From the NCBI RefSeq assembly GCF_001936575.1, contig NZ_MSMP01000012.1, positions 121,706 through 185,705 of the forward strand: 64,000 bases of DNA, in the 5' to 3' direction. This DNA comes from Tenacibaculum agarivorans. GTDB lineage: Bacteria > Bacteroidota > Bacteroidia > Flavobacteriales > Flavobacteriaceae. A program made the translations under genes and the position numbers. This document shows positions 17,246 through 28,083 of this stretch, one piece after another. The notes under the pieces are model-generated. The model was given only the letters and a program-made list of their open reading frames with translations, was not told where the DNA came from and searched no databases. How positions within the stretch are numbered: the first letter of the stretch is position 1; every line of letters starts with the position of its first letter.

Positions 17246-20200
17246 ATGGAGCATAAAGAAAAAATCAAAATTTCATACCACCAAGAACGATTATGGTTTA
17301 TTGATTATTTTGAAAAAGGATATCTATACACAGATAGCCCTACTTATCACAATGTCCCTATTTTATTGGAATTGGAAGGAGAAGTTAATCATTCAAAATT
17401 AAACTTAGCCATTCTTAATACAATTAATGAAATTGAGGTAATAAGAACTAGTTTTATTAAGAAAAATGAGCAAGATGTAGAAATAGTTATTGGAGATAGT
17501 ATAGAAGGAGAATTACAAGTTGAATTAGCAGATACATTTCAAGAAGCAAAAGATTTAGCTTTAACATTCACAGAGATTCCTTTTTCGCTTACAGAAAGTA
17601 AATTAATACGATATAAATTATATGAGATAACAAGTGAAAATAAGTTTTTACTGGTTTTTGCTATTCATAGTATTGTTTTTGATAAAGCATCAATAGCGTT
17701 ATTTGTTGACAGAATAATTGATCAGTATAACTCAGAAGAAAGAGAAGAAAGAGAAGAAAGAACAAACCTTTCTTTTTACAATTTTGCAAAATGGCAACAA
17801 CAACTTCCAGAAGCTACTATTCATAATTTATATGTTTTTTGGAAGAGAAAATTGCATCAAAGAATTGAGCCTTTAAATTTATTTAATGACACGCCACGTG
17901 AGCTTATTCATATCTATTTACATAAAAATAATTGTAAAAAAATAGAAGAAGTTAACTATGTTAACGTTAAAAAGTTTCTTAAAGATAATAACTACAACCC
18001 TCAAGACTTTTTCTTATCGGTTTTTAAATTGCTATTAAGTAATTATTGTCGTCAAGAACAAGTAGTTTGTGGTATAGTATCTTCAAATAGATCTTTAAAA
18101 GGTGCCGAAAAATTAATCGGTCCAATAGCTAATCTTTTAACGATTAATACAAAGGTTACTCAAGATGATACTTTTTCAGATTTAATTAAAAAGATAGCAT
18201 CAAATGTAAAAAACTCCTTAAAACATGAAGCACTACCTTTTGAATTGTTAGTGCAAAAGCTTAATCCAGAAAAAGATATGGCGAGAACTGCACTATTTGA
18301 CGTGTTGTTTCAATATGAAGCTAATATTCTGGAAAGAGAAGTAGATGAAAAATGTACTTTAAAGTACCATGAAGTAAATATGGGGTGGGGGAAGTATGAT
18401 TTAAACTTATTAGTTCAAGAAAATAGTAAAGCTGGAAATTATGAACTACTAATGAGTTATAACAGTGATTACTATAGTGATTCTTTACTTGATCGATTTA
18501 TGGAGCATTTCAAATTACTTGTTAATAATATATGCGTTCAAGAAGATCAAATAATCACAAACTATAATTATCTGACAGAAGAAGAAGAGCATACTATCTT
18601 GAATGTTTGGAATACAAATCATATTAAATATCCTACAGATGTTAATATTATTGAACTGTTTAAAAAGTCAGTATTAAATTACCCAAATAGAACAGCAATA
18701 AGCTATGAAGGAGAATTATTAACATATCAAGAGTTAGACGAATTATCTGATACTTTAGCATTTAATATTACTGAACATACGTCAGTTCAGGAAAGTCTAA
18801 TAGGATTATTAAGTGTTCGTTCCATAGAGATGATAATTGGGATTTTGGCCATTTTAAAATCAGGAAATGCCTACGTGCCATTAGATCCTAGTTTGCCTGA
18901 AAATAGACTGAATTACATTCTGGATGACAGTAATGTGACTTTGGTTGTGTCGTATTTGACAGATCAATATACACAAATCAAATTATCACAAGAACAATTA
19001 AGTATAAACATAAGAGAACTTAGAGATAAACCTCAAGAATTTTCTAAAAAAATAGGTGCTGATGAGCTGGCTTATGTATTATACACTTCAGGAACTACAG
19101 GTGTCCCTAAAGGGGTGCAAATTGGACATAAACAAATAGTTAGATTATTTTTTAATGAGCAATCTAAATTTGATTTCAATGAAAAAGATATTTGGACTAT
19201 GTTCCATACGTTTGTTTTTGATTTTTCTGTTTGGGAATTATGGGGAGGATTACTCTTTGGCGGAGAGGTAGTTATAGTACCTCATGAAACGGCTTTAAAT
19301 ACAGATAAATTTCTTGATTTACTCATTGAGAAGCAAGTCACTATTCTGAATCAAACCCCGTCATCATTTTATAATTTATCATATTTTATTGAGAACGAAG
19401 GGAAAGATAGACAGTTTAACATAAGACAAATCATTTTTGGAGGAGAAAAGCTAAACCTTTCTAAACTTGACTTTTGGAATATACAATACCCAGATGTGAA
19501 GTTTATAAATATGTACGGTATAACCGAAACTACGATACATAATACCTATAAAGAAATAAAAAAGTCAGACATGACTAGTAGTATTTCAAATATAGGAAAA
19601 CCACTTCCAACTGTTCTAATGTATGTAATGGACAGTTCTCAAAAACTAGTTCCTCAAAATGTAATAGGAGAAATATATGTAGGAGGAGAAGGAGTAGCAA
19701 AAGGATATTGGAATAAAGAAGAACTTACACAAGAGAAGTTTATAGAAAATCCTTGGATTTCAGGAGGAAAAATGTATAAGACTGGAGATTTAGCAAAATG
19801 GAAAGATGATGGAGAATTGGAATTTATAGGAAGATTAGACAATCAGGTACAAATAAGAGGGTTTAGAGTTGAACTAGGAGAAATAGAAAATCAACTCATA
19901 AAGCAAGATATAATTGACGAAGCTTTTGTTTGTATTCGAGGTGAAAGAAATGAAAAACTACTCTACGCATATGTGATTGCTTCTGAAAAAATTAATGCAA
20001 ATACAATTAAAGTTGCACTTTCAGATACTTTACCTGCGTATATGGTACCTAACTATATAATTCAGGTAGATTCATTTAAAACCAATATTAATGGGAAATT
20101 TGATAAAGATGTAATGCCTCTTTTGGAAGCTGCTGATGAAGAACATTTTGTAAAGCCTGTTAATGATATAGAAGAAGAGGTACTACAGCATTTCACTGAT

Positions 20201-23200
20201 GTTTTAAAGTTAAACCACGATCAAATAAGCACTTTAGATAGCTTTTTTGACCTAGGTGGACATTCATTAACTGCAATTAGATTATTAGTAAAAATAAATA
20301 GTGCATTTGGAACAAATATTCCTATTTCAAAACTTTTTAAATCGCCTAGTGTTAAGTCGTTAAGTTTACTTTTAGAAACCGTTTCAAAACAAAACATTAA
20401 TACTTTAAAAACAGAAGAAAAAGAGTATTATCCATTAGCTCCTTCACAAAAACGTCTGTATATTTTACAAAAGATGAATGAAGAAGCATTGTTGTATAAC
20501 ATTACTTCTATATACAGCATAGAGCCTCAGATAGAAAAATCTAAAATTCAAGAAGCGCTTAATAAACTAGTAGCAAGACATGAAGCTTTACGTACTTCGT
20601 TTATTCTTTGGGAAGATAATCCTATGCAACGTATCGCTAGTTCAGGAGAAATAGTAGTAGAGGAAATAACTTGTGATGATAAGAATATAAAAGAAACTAT
20701 AACAAAATGGATACGCCCTTTTAAACTTGAGGAAGGACCATTAATGAGAGGAGCTATCTTAACAACTGCATATGGGAAACGTTACTTTATTCTAGATATT
20801 CATCATATTATTACAGATGGAGTTTCTAATGCTATATATATACAAGACTTTGTAAAACTTTATAATGAAGAAGTATTACCTGAAGTGAAACTTCATTTTA
20901 AAGATTTTTCGGAATGGCAAAACAGTGAAGTTTTCAAAACTAAAATTAAAGAGAGTGAGCAGTTTTGGTTAGATAAATTTCAAGGAGAGCTTCCTATTAT
21001 TGATTTACCATTAGATTATGTAAGACCTATTGTTAAAGGTTTTGATGGAAATTCTATTGATTTTAATATTGATAAAGAATCTTCTGAAAAAATAAAGGAG
21101 ATAGCTAAAAGGTTAGCTATTACACCATTTAACTTTATGTTGGGAGTGTACTTTGTATTACTTAGAAAAATCACGGGTAAAGAAGATATTGTTGTTGGAT
21201 CACCAAGTTCAGGAAGAAGTTTAGATGGGTTAGATAATACTACTGGAGTCTTTATTAATGTATTGGCTCACAGAAATTACCCCAAAGGAAATATTGTATT
21301 TGAAGACTTTTTGAAATTATTAGGGACAAACACTTTAGAATCTTTTGAACATCAGGATTATCAATTTGAAGAGCTTGTAGATAAAATAGTAAAAGTAAGA
21401 GATACAAGTAGGAATCCACTCTTTGATGTAATGTTCGATTATCATAACGAAGAAAATCAAGAGAGTGAAATTGCAGTAGAGGGAATCAAAAAAGTAACTG
21501 AAGAAATTGGGTTTGTAAAAACCACTGCAATGTTTGATCTAAACTGGCATGTGTATGAGACTAAAAATGGTTTTAGATGTAATTTAGATTACTCTACTCA
21601 ACTTTTTCGTCATGAAACAATTGCCAAGTTGGTGGCAATGTTGAAAAATATCATTAATGAAGTTTCAAATTTCCCTTCACAAAACATCGCAGCAATTAAT
21701 GTAATGGGAGAAGAAGAACGAAATCAAGTTCTTTATGATTTTAATGATACCAATCTTCCATATGAAGAAACATTGTTGATACATCAATGTTTTGAACGTC
21801 GTGTTTTAGATCAACCAGAGGCAATAGCAGCGACATGCGAAAACAAGTCAATTACCTATAAATGTCTTAACGAGTTCTCTAATAAAATAGCACATGCTCT
21901 TGTAGAGCAAGGAGTAAAACCACAAGATTATGTAGCAATTACTATGGATCGTTCTATAGAAATGATTGCTACAGTAATGGGAGTATTAAAAGCAGGTGGA
22001 ATATATGTTCCAATAGAACCGTATTTACCTAATGGTAGAATTGAAACGTTGACAGAGCTTCTAACAATAAAATATTTTACAACATCTCCATCGCAAACAG
22101 AGAGAGTTGCTGAAATTATCAATATATATGAAGATGAGAAAACTGTAATTAGTATTGCAGAGAATGAAGAAGTACTAGAAGGCATCCCTAAAAATGTTAT
22201 AAAAGTAACTCCTAATAGTGATTACAGTTCATTAAACCCAAAACCAAATATTACATCAGAAAATTATGCTTACATTATTTTTACTTCTGGATCAACAGGA
22301 ACTCCAAAAGGAGTTATTGTAAAGCATAAGCCTGTAATTAATATTTTACATTGGGTAAACAGAGAACAAGGGGTAACGTCGAAAGATAAACTATTATTTG
22401 TTACTTCTCTAGGATTTGATTTATCTGTATATGATATTTTCGGAGCTTTAGATGCAGGCGCAACAATCCGAATTGCAACTAGGGATGAATTAAGTACGCC
22501 TGATAATATTCTTAAAATTATTGTAGAGGAAGATATTACCATTTGGGATTCAGCTCCGGCTGCAATGCAGCAATTAATTCCTGTAATTCAAGAGCGAGAT
22601 ACCTATAATTCTAAATTACGTTTAGTCATGTTAAGTGGGGATTGGATTCCTGTAGCACTACCAGAAATTCTGACTAAAAACTTTGGTAGTTGTAACGTAT
22701 TAAGTCTTGGAGGAGCCACAGAAGCTACTATATGGTCGAATTACTTTAAAATTAAAGAAGTAAAAGAAGATTGGTTGAGTATTCCATACGGTAAACCTAT
22801 ACAAAATGCAAAATATTATATTCTAGATCAATACCATCAACCATGTCCAATAGGAATTCCAGGAGATCTTTACATTGGAGGTGAGTGTTTAGCATCTGGT
22901 TATGTTGGTGATGAAGCATTAACTAATAAGAAATTCATCAACGATCCTTTTAATCCAGGAGGTAAAATGTATATGACGGGAGATACCGCTCGGTGGTTTG
23001 AGGATGGGAATATGGAATTTTTAGGAAGAAAAGATAATCAAGTAAAAATACGTGGACATCGAATAGAACTTGGTGAAATTGAAAGCTGTTTTGGTAAATA
23101 TACAGGGTTAGCAGAATTTTTAGCAATTCCAGTACTAATGGGAACTAATAATACAGATAAACAACTTTGTGTGTATTATGTGTCTCAAGAGGATATAGAT

Positions 23201-26200
23201 AAGGAAGTGGTGAAAGAGCAAATGGGAATAGATTTACCTGCATATATGATCCCTACTTTTTTTGTGAGATTAGACGAGTTTCCTGTAAACCAAAATGGAA
23301 AAGTTGATAGGAAAGCACTTCCAGAACCTACAAAGAATATAGAAAGAAGCGGAGCAGTAATTGCATTAGATGTTATTGATGAAAAAATCATTCAGTTTTG
23401 TGCTGAAATACTAAATATTTCTGTTGAACAGATTGATATACGAGATAACTTTTTTGATTTAGGAGGACATTCTCTAAATAGTACTTCCTTATTGAATAAG
23501 GTAAATACAGCGTTTGGAATAAAAATTCCTTTAATAGACTTTTTTAGACAACAATGTTTAGCAGATCTTTCGGAAAATGTTAGAAAGGCAACGGAAAAAA
23601 CTAATATCGAATTTTCTAAAGCACCTCAAAAAGTATATTATAACTTATCTTCTTCTCAAAAGCGTTTATTCATACTGCATGAGTTAGATGCCGAAAATAT
23701 AGGTTATAGTTTCAATATTCCTATTGCCTTACAAGTTAAAGGAACATTAGATATTAAAAAAGTTGAACAGGTCTTTAAAAAGTTAATTGCTCGTCATGAA
23801 TCTTTACGAACATCATTTCATATAGTAGATGATACACCTGTGCAACAAATTCATAAAGAAGTATCATTTCAAGTCGAAAAGATTGATGTAGCTACTGTAG
23901 ACGAAATTTTACCAACAGTAAAAGATTTTGTGCGTCCTTTTAATCTTCATGAACCTCATTTGATTAGAGTAGGGGTAATTTCTCAAAAAGAAAAACCAAC
24001 GGCATTAGTTATAGATATGCATCATATCATTTCTGACGGTGTATCACAGCAAATATTGATTCAGGAATTCATGGATTTGTATACTAATACAGAACTATCA
24101 ATTCCTACATTTCAATATAAAGATTATGCTGAATGGCAATTTGAAAACAAAAAATTAGATAGCTACAATGCCTTAGAGAAATTCTGGATTAATCAGTTTT
24201 CAGATGACCCTCAGTATTTGAAATTACCTACTGATTTCTCTAGAGGAAATAGTAGACATTATACAGGGAAAACAATTTCTTTTATAATTCCGAAAGAACA
24301 TACAAAAGGATTATATGATATAACAAAAACTACTGGAGGAACATTATTTACAACACTTTTAGGAGTTTTGAATATTCTTTTAGCGAAACTATCAGGGCAA
24401 GAAGATGTAACTGTAGGAACCGTAACTTCTGGAAGAACATTTGAAAATATAGAAAGTGTTGTAGGGTTTTTCTTGAATACGTTAGCACTGCGTAACTATC
24501 CAAAATCAAAGGTAAGCTTACATGAGTTTTTAAATCAAGTAAAAGAAAATACATTAAAAGCGTTTGATGCTCAAGATTATCAATATGAAGATTTAGTCAA
24601 TGTATTAAAGTTAGATAGAAACGTCAATCAAAACCCATTATTCAATACTGTTTTTATTATGCAGAATATGAATAATATTGAATTTCAAATTCCAAATTTG
24701 GAGTTAGAAGCTTTAGATTATGGTTATGACGTTGCTAAAATGGATCTCACTTTTATATGTACTGAAAAGGAGGAGGGTTTACATTTTGACCTTGAATATA
24801 GTACAGCATTATTTAAAGAAGAAACGATTCAAAGATTTGCGGGATATTTTCAACGAATTATAGCTCAAATCAATGAGGAACCTACCACTAGCATAGGTGA
24901 AATAGATATTTTAGATGCTACCGAGCGTAATGAAATTCTGTATACATTTAATGATACTAAAAAAACAATAGAGAAAGACATTTGCTATCATGAATTATTT
25001 GAACAGCAAGTAGCTAAATATCCAAATAAGATTGCAGCAAAATATAATACATCTACCATAACATATGAAGAATTAAATGTAATATCGAATAGAATTGCTA
25101 ATTATCTAATTGATTTAGGAGTAAAAGAAGGTGAAGTAATAGGAATAGCATTCGAAAGAAATTTAGAATTATTGGCGGCTATTTTAGGTGTTTTAAAAAC
25201 AGGAGCAAGTTATGTCGCAATAGATCATGAATATCCTATTTCGAGAGTACAAACAATTTTAAAACAAAGCGAATCTAAACATGTAATTGTTCAAGAAACA
25301 CTAGCAGAAGATTATCATAGTTTATTTGAAAAAGTACCAGCACTAGAAACAGTTTTAAGTGCGAGCGAGAATATCGATTTTGACAGAAAACTTACAAAAT
25401 ATAGTGTTGAAAACCCAGAACTTCATTTTCATTACAATACAACAGCGTATATTATTTATACATCTGGAACTACAGGAACTCCTAAGGGAATTATGATACA
25501 CCAGTTGGGAATGTTGAATCATATGTACGGACTCATTTCTAATTTAGATATTAATGAACACGATATAATGGCACAAACAGCCTCTTGTAGTTCTGACATT
25601 TTTGTAGTCCAACTCTTACTGACACTTATCACTGGAGGAAGTATAAGTATTTTAGATAAACATGATATTCTAGATCCTAGACGTTTATACACTAAAATAC
25701 AGGAAGATAAAATTACTTTAATGGAAATAGTTCCTTCATTATTAACCGCATTCTTAGATGCTATGAATAATGAAAATGAACACGATCTACCAAATTTTAG
25801 AGCGATGTTGTCTATGGGTGAAGCCTTAAAACCATCATTAGCTAGAAAATGGTTTGAGTTATATCCTAATATTGCTTTATATAATGCTTATGGACCAGCA
25901 GAAGCTTCTGATGACGTTTCTTTATATAGAGTAATTCCAGAATTAGTAGAAGAAGATCGTCAAATACCTATAGGTTATCCTTTAGAGAATGTTCATGTGT
26001 ATATCATGGATGAACAATTGAATTTATGCCCTGTAGGGGTAATAGGAGAAATTTGTATCTCTGGTATTGCGGTAGGAAAAGGGTATTGGAGAGATGAAGA
26101 AAAGACAGCAAAAGTATTTGTAGAAAACCCGATGTACGAATTTATTCAAGATGAAGACTATAAAAAGTTATATAAAACAGGGGATGTAGGTTTTTGGCAA

Positions 26201-28033
26201 TCAGATGGAACTTTAGTATTTGATAGTCGTAAAGATCACATGGTGAAAATTAGAGGATTCCGTGTAGAGCCAGGAGATATAGAAAATGCAATGCTTCAAA
26301 TTGAAGGAGTAAAAGAGGTCGCAGTAATTGATAGGCAATATGAAAATGGAACTAAATACTTATGTGCTTATTTTACAGGTAAGGAAAATTTAGATATAAC
26401 CTTTCTTAGAAGTGAATTGCTTAGTGCTTTACCAAATTACATGGTACCATCGTACTTTATACAATTAGAGAAGATTCCAATTACGGCTAGTGATAAAGTA
26501 GATAGAAAAGCACTTCCAACTCCAGATACTAATAATGGAATAGAAACAAGTAAAATTGTTCCTCCTGTTACAGAAACAGAAAAAACATTAGTATCTATTT
26601 GGAGAACAATTTTAGGAATTGAAGCTATTAGTGTAGATCTTGGATTCTTTTATTATGGAGGAGATTCTATAAAGGCCATACGTCTTCAAAGTTTAATGCG
26701 TTCAAAAGGAATGGATGTATCTATTAAAGAAATACATCAATATAATACAATTAAAGATCTTGCAGCTAAGATAGATAGTAAGGAAATTGTAACTAAACTG
26801 AAGCTTAGTTATTCAAATTATCAACAACAATTTTTAAAATTAGATAAAGAAAGTTTTGCTGATGCTATTCGAGTACAAACTCTTTCTTTAAATAAACCAT
26901 TAAGCTTTGAGGAATGTAAAGAAATTGGAGCATACCTTAATCGAGAAAACCCGTCATTAGGCTTAGAACATGAAGATTATTTAAAAGGGTATTGGGAAAA
27001 TAGCCAGCAATCTAATGAAATCAAGGTTGAATATGTAGTAGGAGATAATGAACAGGATTTTTCTAACACTTTGTCAGAAATAAAAGATGCTGTAGATTTT
27101 CAAAAAAATACCGTATTACTTTTGTGTGTAAAAGTAGGAGAGAAGCAACAATTGTCGCTCATTACACACCCACTTTTTTTAGATGATATTTCAGTACAAA
27201 AGCTTATCATTGATATTGACAATTTCATTGAAAACCCAGCTAAGGTAATAAACCATAATATTATACAATATCATAAAGATTGTCAAGAATATAATGCTAT
27301 AGCTAACGTATCTGTTAGTAAAGGAACAAATTCATCAGAACTACTACTCTTAAATAGTAAGAACTCTTTAAATAAAACAAGAGAAGAACTGTCGTATAAT
27401 GATATTGATGAATTAACAACAATACTCAATGGCGAAAATAAAGAAACGCTTTTAGGATTAATGTGTTTAGCAGTTCAAAAGGAATTGGAAGAAGAAGTTG
27501 TTTTTGCCATTATAAAAGAGAGATTGGGTGATGAGGATGCTAAAAAATACGTCGGACAATTTACAAGTCATTTCTATTTTTCACCAAGTAATAAAAAAGA
27601 TTTAAGTGTATTTAACTCAGTTATCGAAATCAGAAATCAATATAGAAAAGCTTTAGAAGATAGAGATAATAGTGCACTTATAAATGGAGAGAAAAAAGAA
27701 CCAAAAGTATTTTTCAATATTATTGAAAAGAAAGATCATAATTACAAAAACTTTAATGTAATTACATTAGAAAGAAATACTGTATTAGGTTATAAAGATG
27801 TAATATTAATAGAAATTGAAGTCGATAAAACCAATTCAAGAATTTCGATAGAACTCTACGATTTTTGTGAAAGATATTCATTATATCTAGAGAAAATTAT
27901 ACAAAATACAAGACAAATACTTCAGGATCTTTTACAAGAAGGTAAAAAACTATCGCATCCTGTGGTAACTTCTAGTGACTTTGATTACAAAGAACTATCA
28001 GAAAATGATCTGGATTCTATTTTCGAGTTATAG
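17246..28033 (+). CDS. NRPS: C*-A(Thr)-PCP-C-A(Cys)-PCP-C-A(Dab-like)-PCP-E*
   Basis: This 3595-residue, three-module synthetase starts with a full-length C-family domain (about 1-440) whose HHxxxDG motif is HSIVFDK at 141-147, lacking the catalytic second His. Its A domain (Asp659) reads DFWNIGMIHK, essentially the Thr code, with carrier Ser1007. Module 2 has HHIITDG (1186-1192), an A domain (Asp1725) reading DLYDMSLIWK, close to Cys (DLYNLSLIWK), and Ser2076. The C motif is a normal HHxxxDG, so Cys should not be heterocyclised. Module 3 has HHIISDG (2259-2265), an A domain (Asp2784) reading DIVELMADDK and Ser3141. Glu278 and Asp331 in that code are shared with polymyxin Dab codes. Residues about 3165-3595 are a decayed epimerization domain: HPLFLDD at 3308-3314 replaces HHxxxDG, yet the SSDF-to-DLDSIFEL COM-type tail is preserved. 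Confidence 0.92.
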   Translation: MEHKEKIKISYHQERLWFIDYFEKGYLYTDSPTYHNVPILLELEGEVNHSKLNLAILNTINEIEVIRTSFIKKNEQDVEIVIGDSIEGELQVELADTFQEAKDLALTFTEIPFSLTESKLIRYKLYEITSENKFLLVFAIHSIVFDKASIALFVDRIIDQYNSEEREEREERTNLSFYNFAKWQQQLPEATIHNLYVFWKRKLHQRIEPLNLFNDTPRELIHIYLHKNNCKKIEEVNYVNVKKFLKDNNYNPQDFFLSVFKLLLSNYCRQEQVVCGIVSSNRSLKGAEKLIGPIANLLTINTKVTQDDTFSDLIKKIASNVKNSLKHEALPFELLVQKLNPEKDMARTALFDVLFQYEANILEREVDEKCTLKYHEVNMGWGKYDLNLLVQENSKAGNYELLMSYNSDYYSDSLLDRFMEHFKLLVNNICVQEDQIITNYNYLTEEEEHTILNVWNTNHIKYPTDVNIIELFKKSVLNYPNRTAISYEGELLTYQELDELSDTLAFNITEHTSVQESLIGLLSVRSIEMIIGILAILKSGNAYVPLDPSLPENRLNYILDDSNVTLVVSYLTDQYTQIKLSQEQLSINIRELRDKPQEFSKKIGADELAYVLYTSGTTGVPKGVQIGHKQIVRLFFNEQSKFDFNEKDIWTMFHTFVFDFSVWELWGGLLFGGEVVIVPHETALNTDKFLDLLIEKQVTILNQTPSSFYNLSYFIENEGKDRQFNIRQIIFGGEKLNLSKLDFWNIQYPDVKFINMYGITETTIHNTYKEIKKSDMTSSISNIGKPLPTVLMYVMDSSQKLVPQNVIGEIYVGGEGVAKGYWNKEELTQEKFIENPWISGGKMYKTGDLAKWKDDGELEFIGRLDNQVQIRGFRVELGEIENQLIKQDIIDEAFVCIRGERNEKLLYAYVIASEKINANTIKVALSDTLPAYMVPNYIIQVDSFKTNINGKFDKDVMPLLEAADEEHFVKPVNDIEEEVLQHFTDVLKLNHDQISTLDSFFDLGGHSLTAIRLLVKINSAFGTNIPISKLFKSPSVKSLSLLLETVSKQNINTLKTEEKEYYPLAPSQKRLYILQKMNEEALLYNITSIYSIEPQIEKSKIQEALNKLVARHEALRTSFILWEDNPMQRIASSGEIVVEEITCDDKNIKETITKWIRPFKLEEGPLMRGAILTTAYGKRYFILDIHHIITDGVSNAIYIQDFVKLYNEEVLPEVKLHFKDFSEWQNSEVFKTKIKESEQFWLDKFQGELPIIDLPLDYVRPIVKGFDGNSIDFNIDKESSEKIKEIAKRLAITPFNFMLGVYFVLLRKITGKEDIVVGSPSSGRSLDGLDNTTGVFINVLAHRNYPKGNIVFEDFLKLLGTNTLESFEHQDYQFEELVDKIVKVRDTSRNPLFDVMFDYHNEENQESEIAVEGIKKVTEEIGFVKTTAMFDLNWHVYETKNGFRCNLDYSTQLFRHETIAKLVAMLKNIINEVSNFPSQNIAAINVMGEEERNQVLYDFNDTNLPYEETLLIHQCFERRVLDQPEAIAATCENKSITYKCLNEFSNKIAHALVEQGVKPQDYVAITMDRSIEMIATVMGVLKAGGIYVPIEPYLPNGRIETLTELLTIKYFTTSPSQTERVAEIINIYEDEKTVISIAENEEVLEGIPKNVIKVTPNSDYSSLNPKPNITSENYAYIIFTSGSTGTPKGVIVKHKPVINILHWVNREQGVTSKDKLLFVTSLGFDLSVYDIFGALDAGATIRIATRDELSTPDNILKIIVEEDITIWDSAPAAMQQLIPVIQERDTYNSKLRLVMLSGDWIPVALPEILTKNFGSCNVLSLGGATEATIWSNYFKIKEVKEDWLSIPYGKPIQNAKYYILDQYHQPCPIGIPGDLYIGGECLASGYVGDEALTNKKFINDPFNPGGKMYMTGDTARWFEDGNMEFLGRKDNQVKIRGHRIELGEIESCFGKYTGLAEFLAIPVLMGTNNTDKQLCVYYVSQEDIDKEVVKEQMGIDLPAYMIPTFFVRLDEFPVNQNGKVDRKALPEPTKNIERSGAVIALDVIDEKIIQFCAEILNISVEQIDIRDNFFDLGGHSLNSTSLLNKVNTAFGIKIPLIDFFRQQCLADLSENVRKATEKTNIEFSKAPQKVYYNLSSSQKRLFILHELDAENIGYSFNIPIALQVKGTLDIKKVEQVFKKLIARHESLRTSFHIVDDTPVQQIHKEVSFQVEKIDVATVDEILPTVKDFVRPFNLHEPHLIRVGVISQKEKPTALVIDMHHIISDGVSQQILIQEFMDLYTNTELSIPTFQYKDYAEWQFENKKLDSYNALEKFWINQFSDDPQYLKLPTDFSRGNSRHYTGKTISFIIPKEHTKGLYDITKTTGGTLFTTLLGVLNILLAKLSGQEDVTVGTVTSGRTFENIESVVGFFLNTLALRNYPKSKVSLHEFLNQVKENTLKAFDAQDYQYEDLVNVLKLDRNVNQNPLFNTVFIMQNMNNIEFQIPNLELEALDYGYDVAKMDLTFICTEKEEGLHFDLEYSTALFKEETIQRFAGYFQRIIAQINEEPTTSIGEIDILDATERNEILYTFNDTKKTIEKDICYHELFEQQVAKYPNKIAAKYNTSTITYEELNVISNRIANYLIDLGVKEGEVIGIAFERNLELLAAILGVLKTGASYVAIDHEYPISRVQTILKQSESKHVIVQETLAEDYHSLFEKVPALETVLSASENIDFDRKLTKYSVENPELHFHYNTTAYIIYTSGTTGTPKGIMIHQLGMLNHMYGLISNLDINEHDIMAQTASCSSDIFVVQLLLTLITGGSISILDKHDILDPRRLYTKIQEDKITLMEIVPSLLTAFLDAMNNENEHDLPNFRAMLSMGEALKPSLARKWFELYPNIALYNAYGPAEASDDVSLYRVIPELVEEDRQIPIGYPLENVHVYIMDEQLNLCPVGVIGEICISGIAVGKGYWRDEEKTAKVFVENPMYEFIQDEDYKKLYKTGDVGFWQSDGTLVFDSRKDHMVKIRGFRVEPGDIENAMLQIEGVKEVAVIDRQYENGTKYLCAYFTGKENLDITFLRSELLSALPNYMVPSYFIQLEKIPITASDKVDRKALPTPDTNNGIETSKIVPPVTETEKTLVSIWRTILGIEAISVDLGFFYYGGDSIKAIRLQSLMRSKGMDVSIKEIHQYNTIKDLAAKIDSKEIVTKLKLSYSNYQQQFLKLDKESFADAIRVQTLSLNKPLSFEECKEIGAYLNRENPSLGLEHEDYLKGYWENSQQSNEIKVEYVVGDNEQDFSNTLSEIKDAVDFQKNTVLLLCVKVGEKQQLSLITHPLFLDDISVQKLIIDIDNFIENPAKVINHNIIQYHKDCQEYNAIANVSVSKGTNSSELLLLNSKNSLNKTREELSYNDIDELTTILNGENKETLLGLMCLAVQKELEEEVVFAIIKERLGDEDAKKYVGQFTSHFYFSPSNKKDLSVFNSVIEIRNQYRKALEDRDNSALINGEKKEPKVFFNIIEKKDHNYKNFNVITLERNTVLGYKDVILIEIEVDKTNSRISIELYDFCERYSLYLEKIIQNTRQILQDLLQEGKKLSHPVVTSSDFDYKELSENDLDSIFEL
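17735..17761 (+). repeat. 3 x 9-bp perfect tandem repeat inside the dead C domain
   Basis: The unit GAAGAAAGA occurs three times in a row at 17735-17743, 17744-17752 and 17753-17761. In frame it encodes EER three times (residues 164-172). It lies about 17 residues after the degenerate HSIVFDK motif. In-frame expansion by slippage inside a normally conserved fold fits relaxed constraint on this domain (inference). Confidence 0.85.
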
Positions 28034-28083
28034 GAAGTATTCTTCAAAATAATCAACCAAAACTAACTACTAAAAATTACCTG

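Noticed and set aside
20440..21640. Heterocyclization domain in the Cys module
   Set aside because: The motif is HHIITDG, a normal condensation motif, not the DxxxxD of Cy domains.
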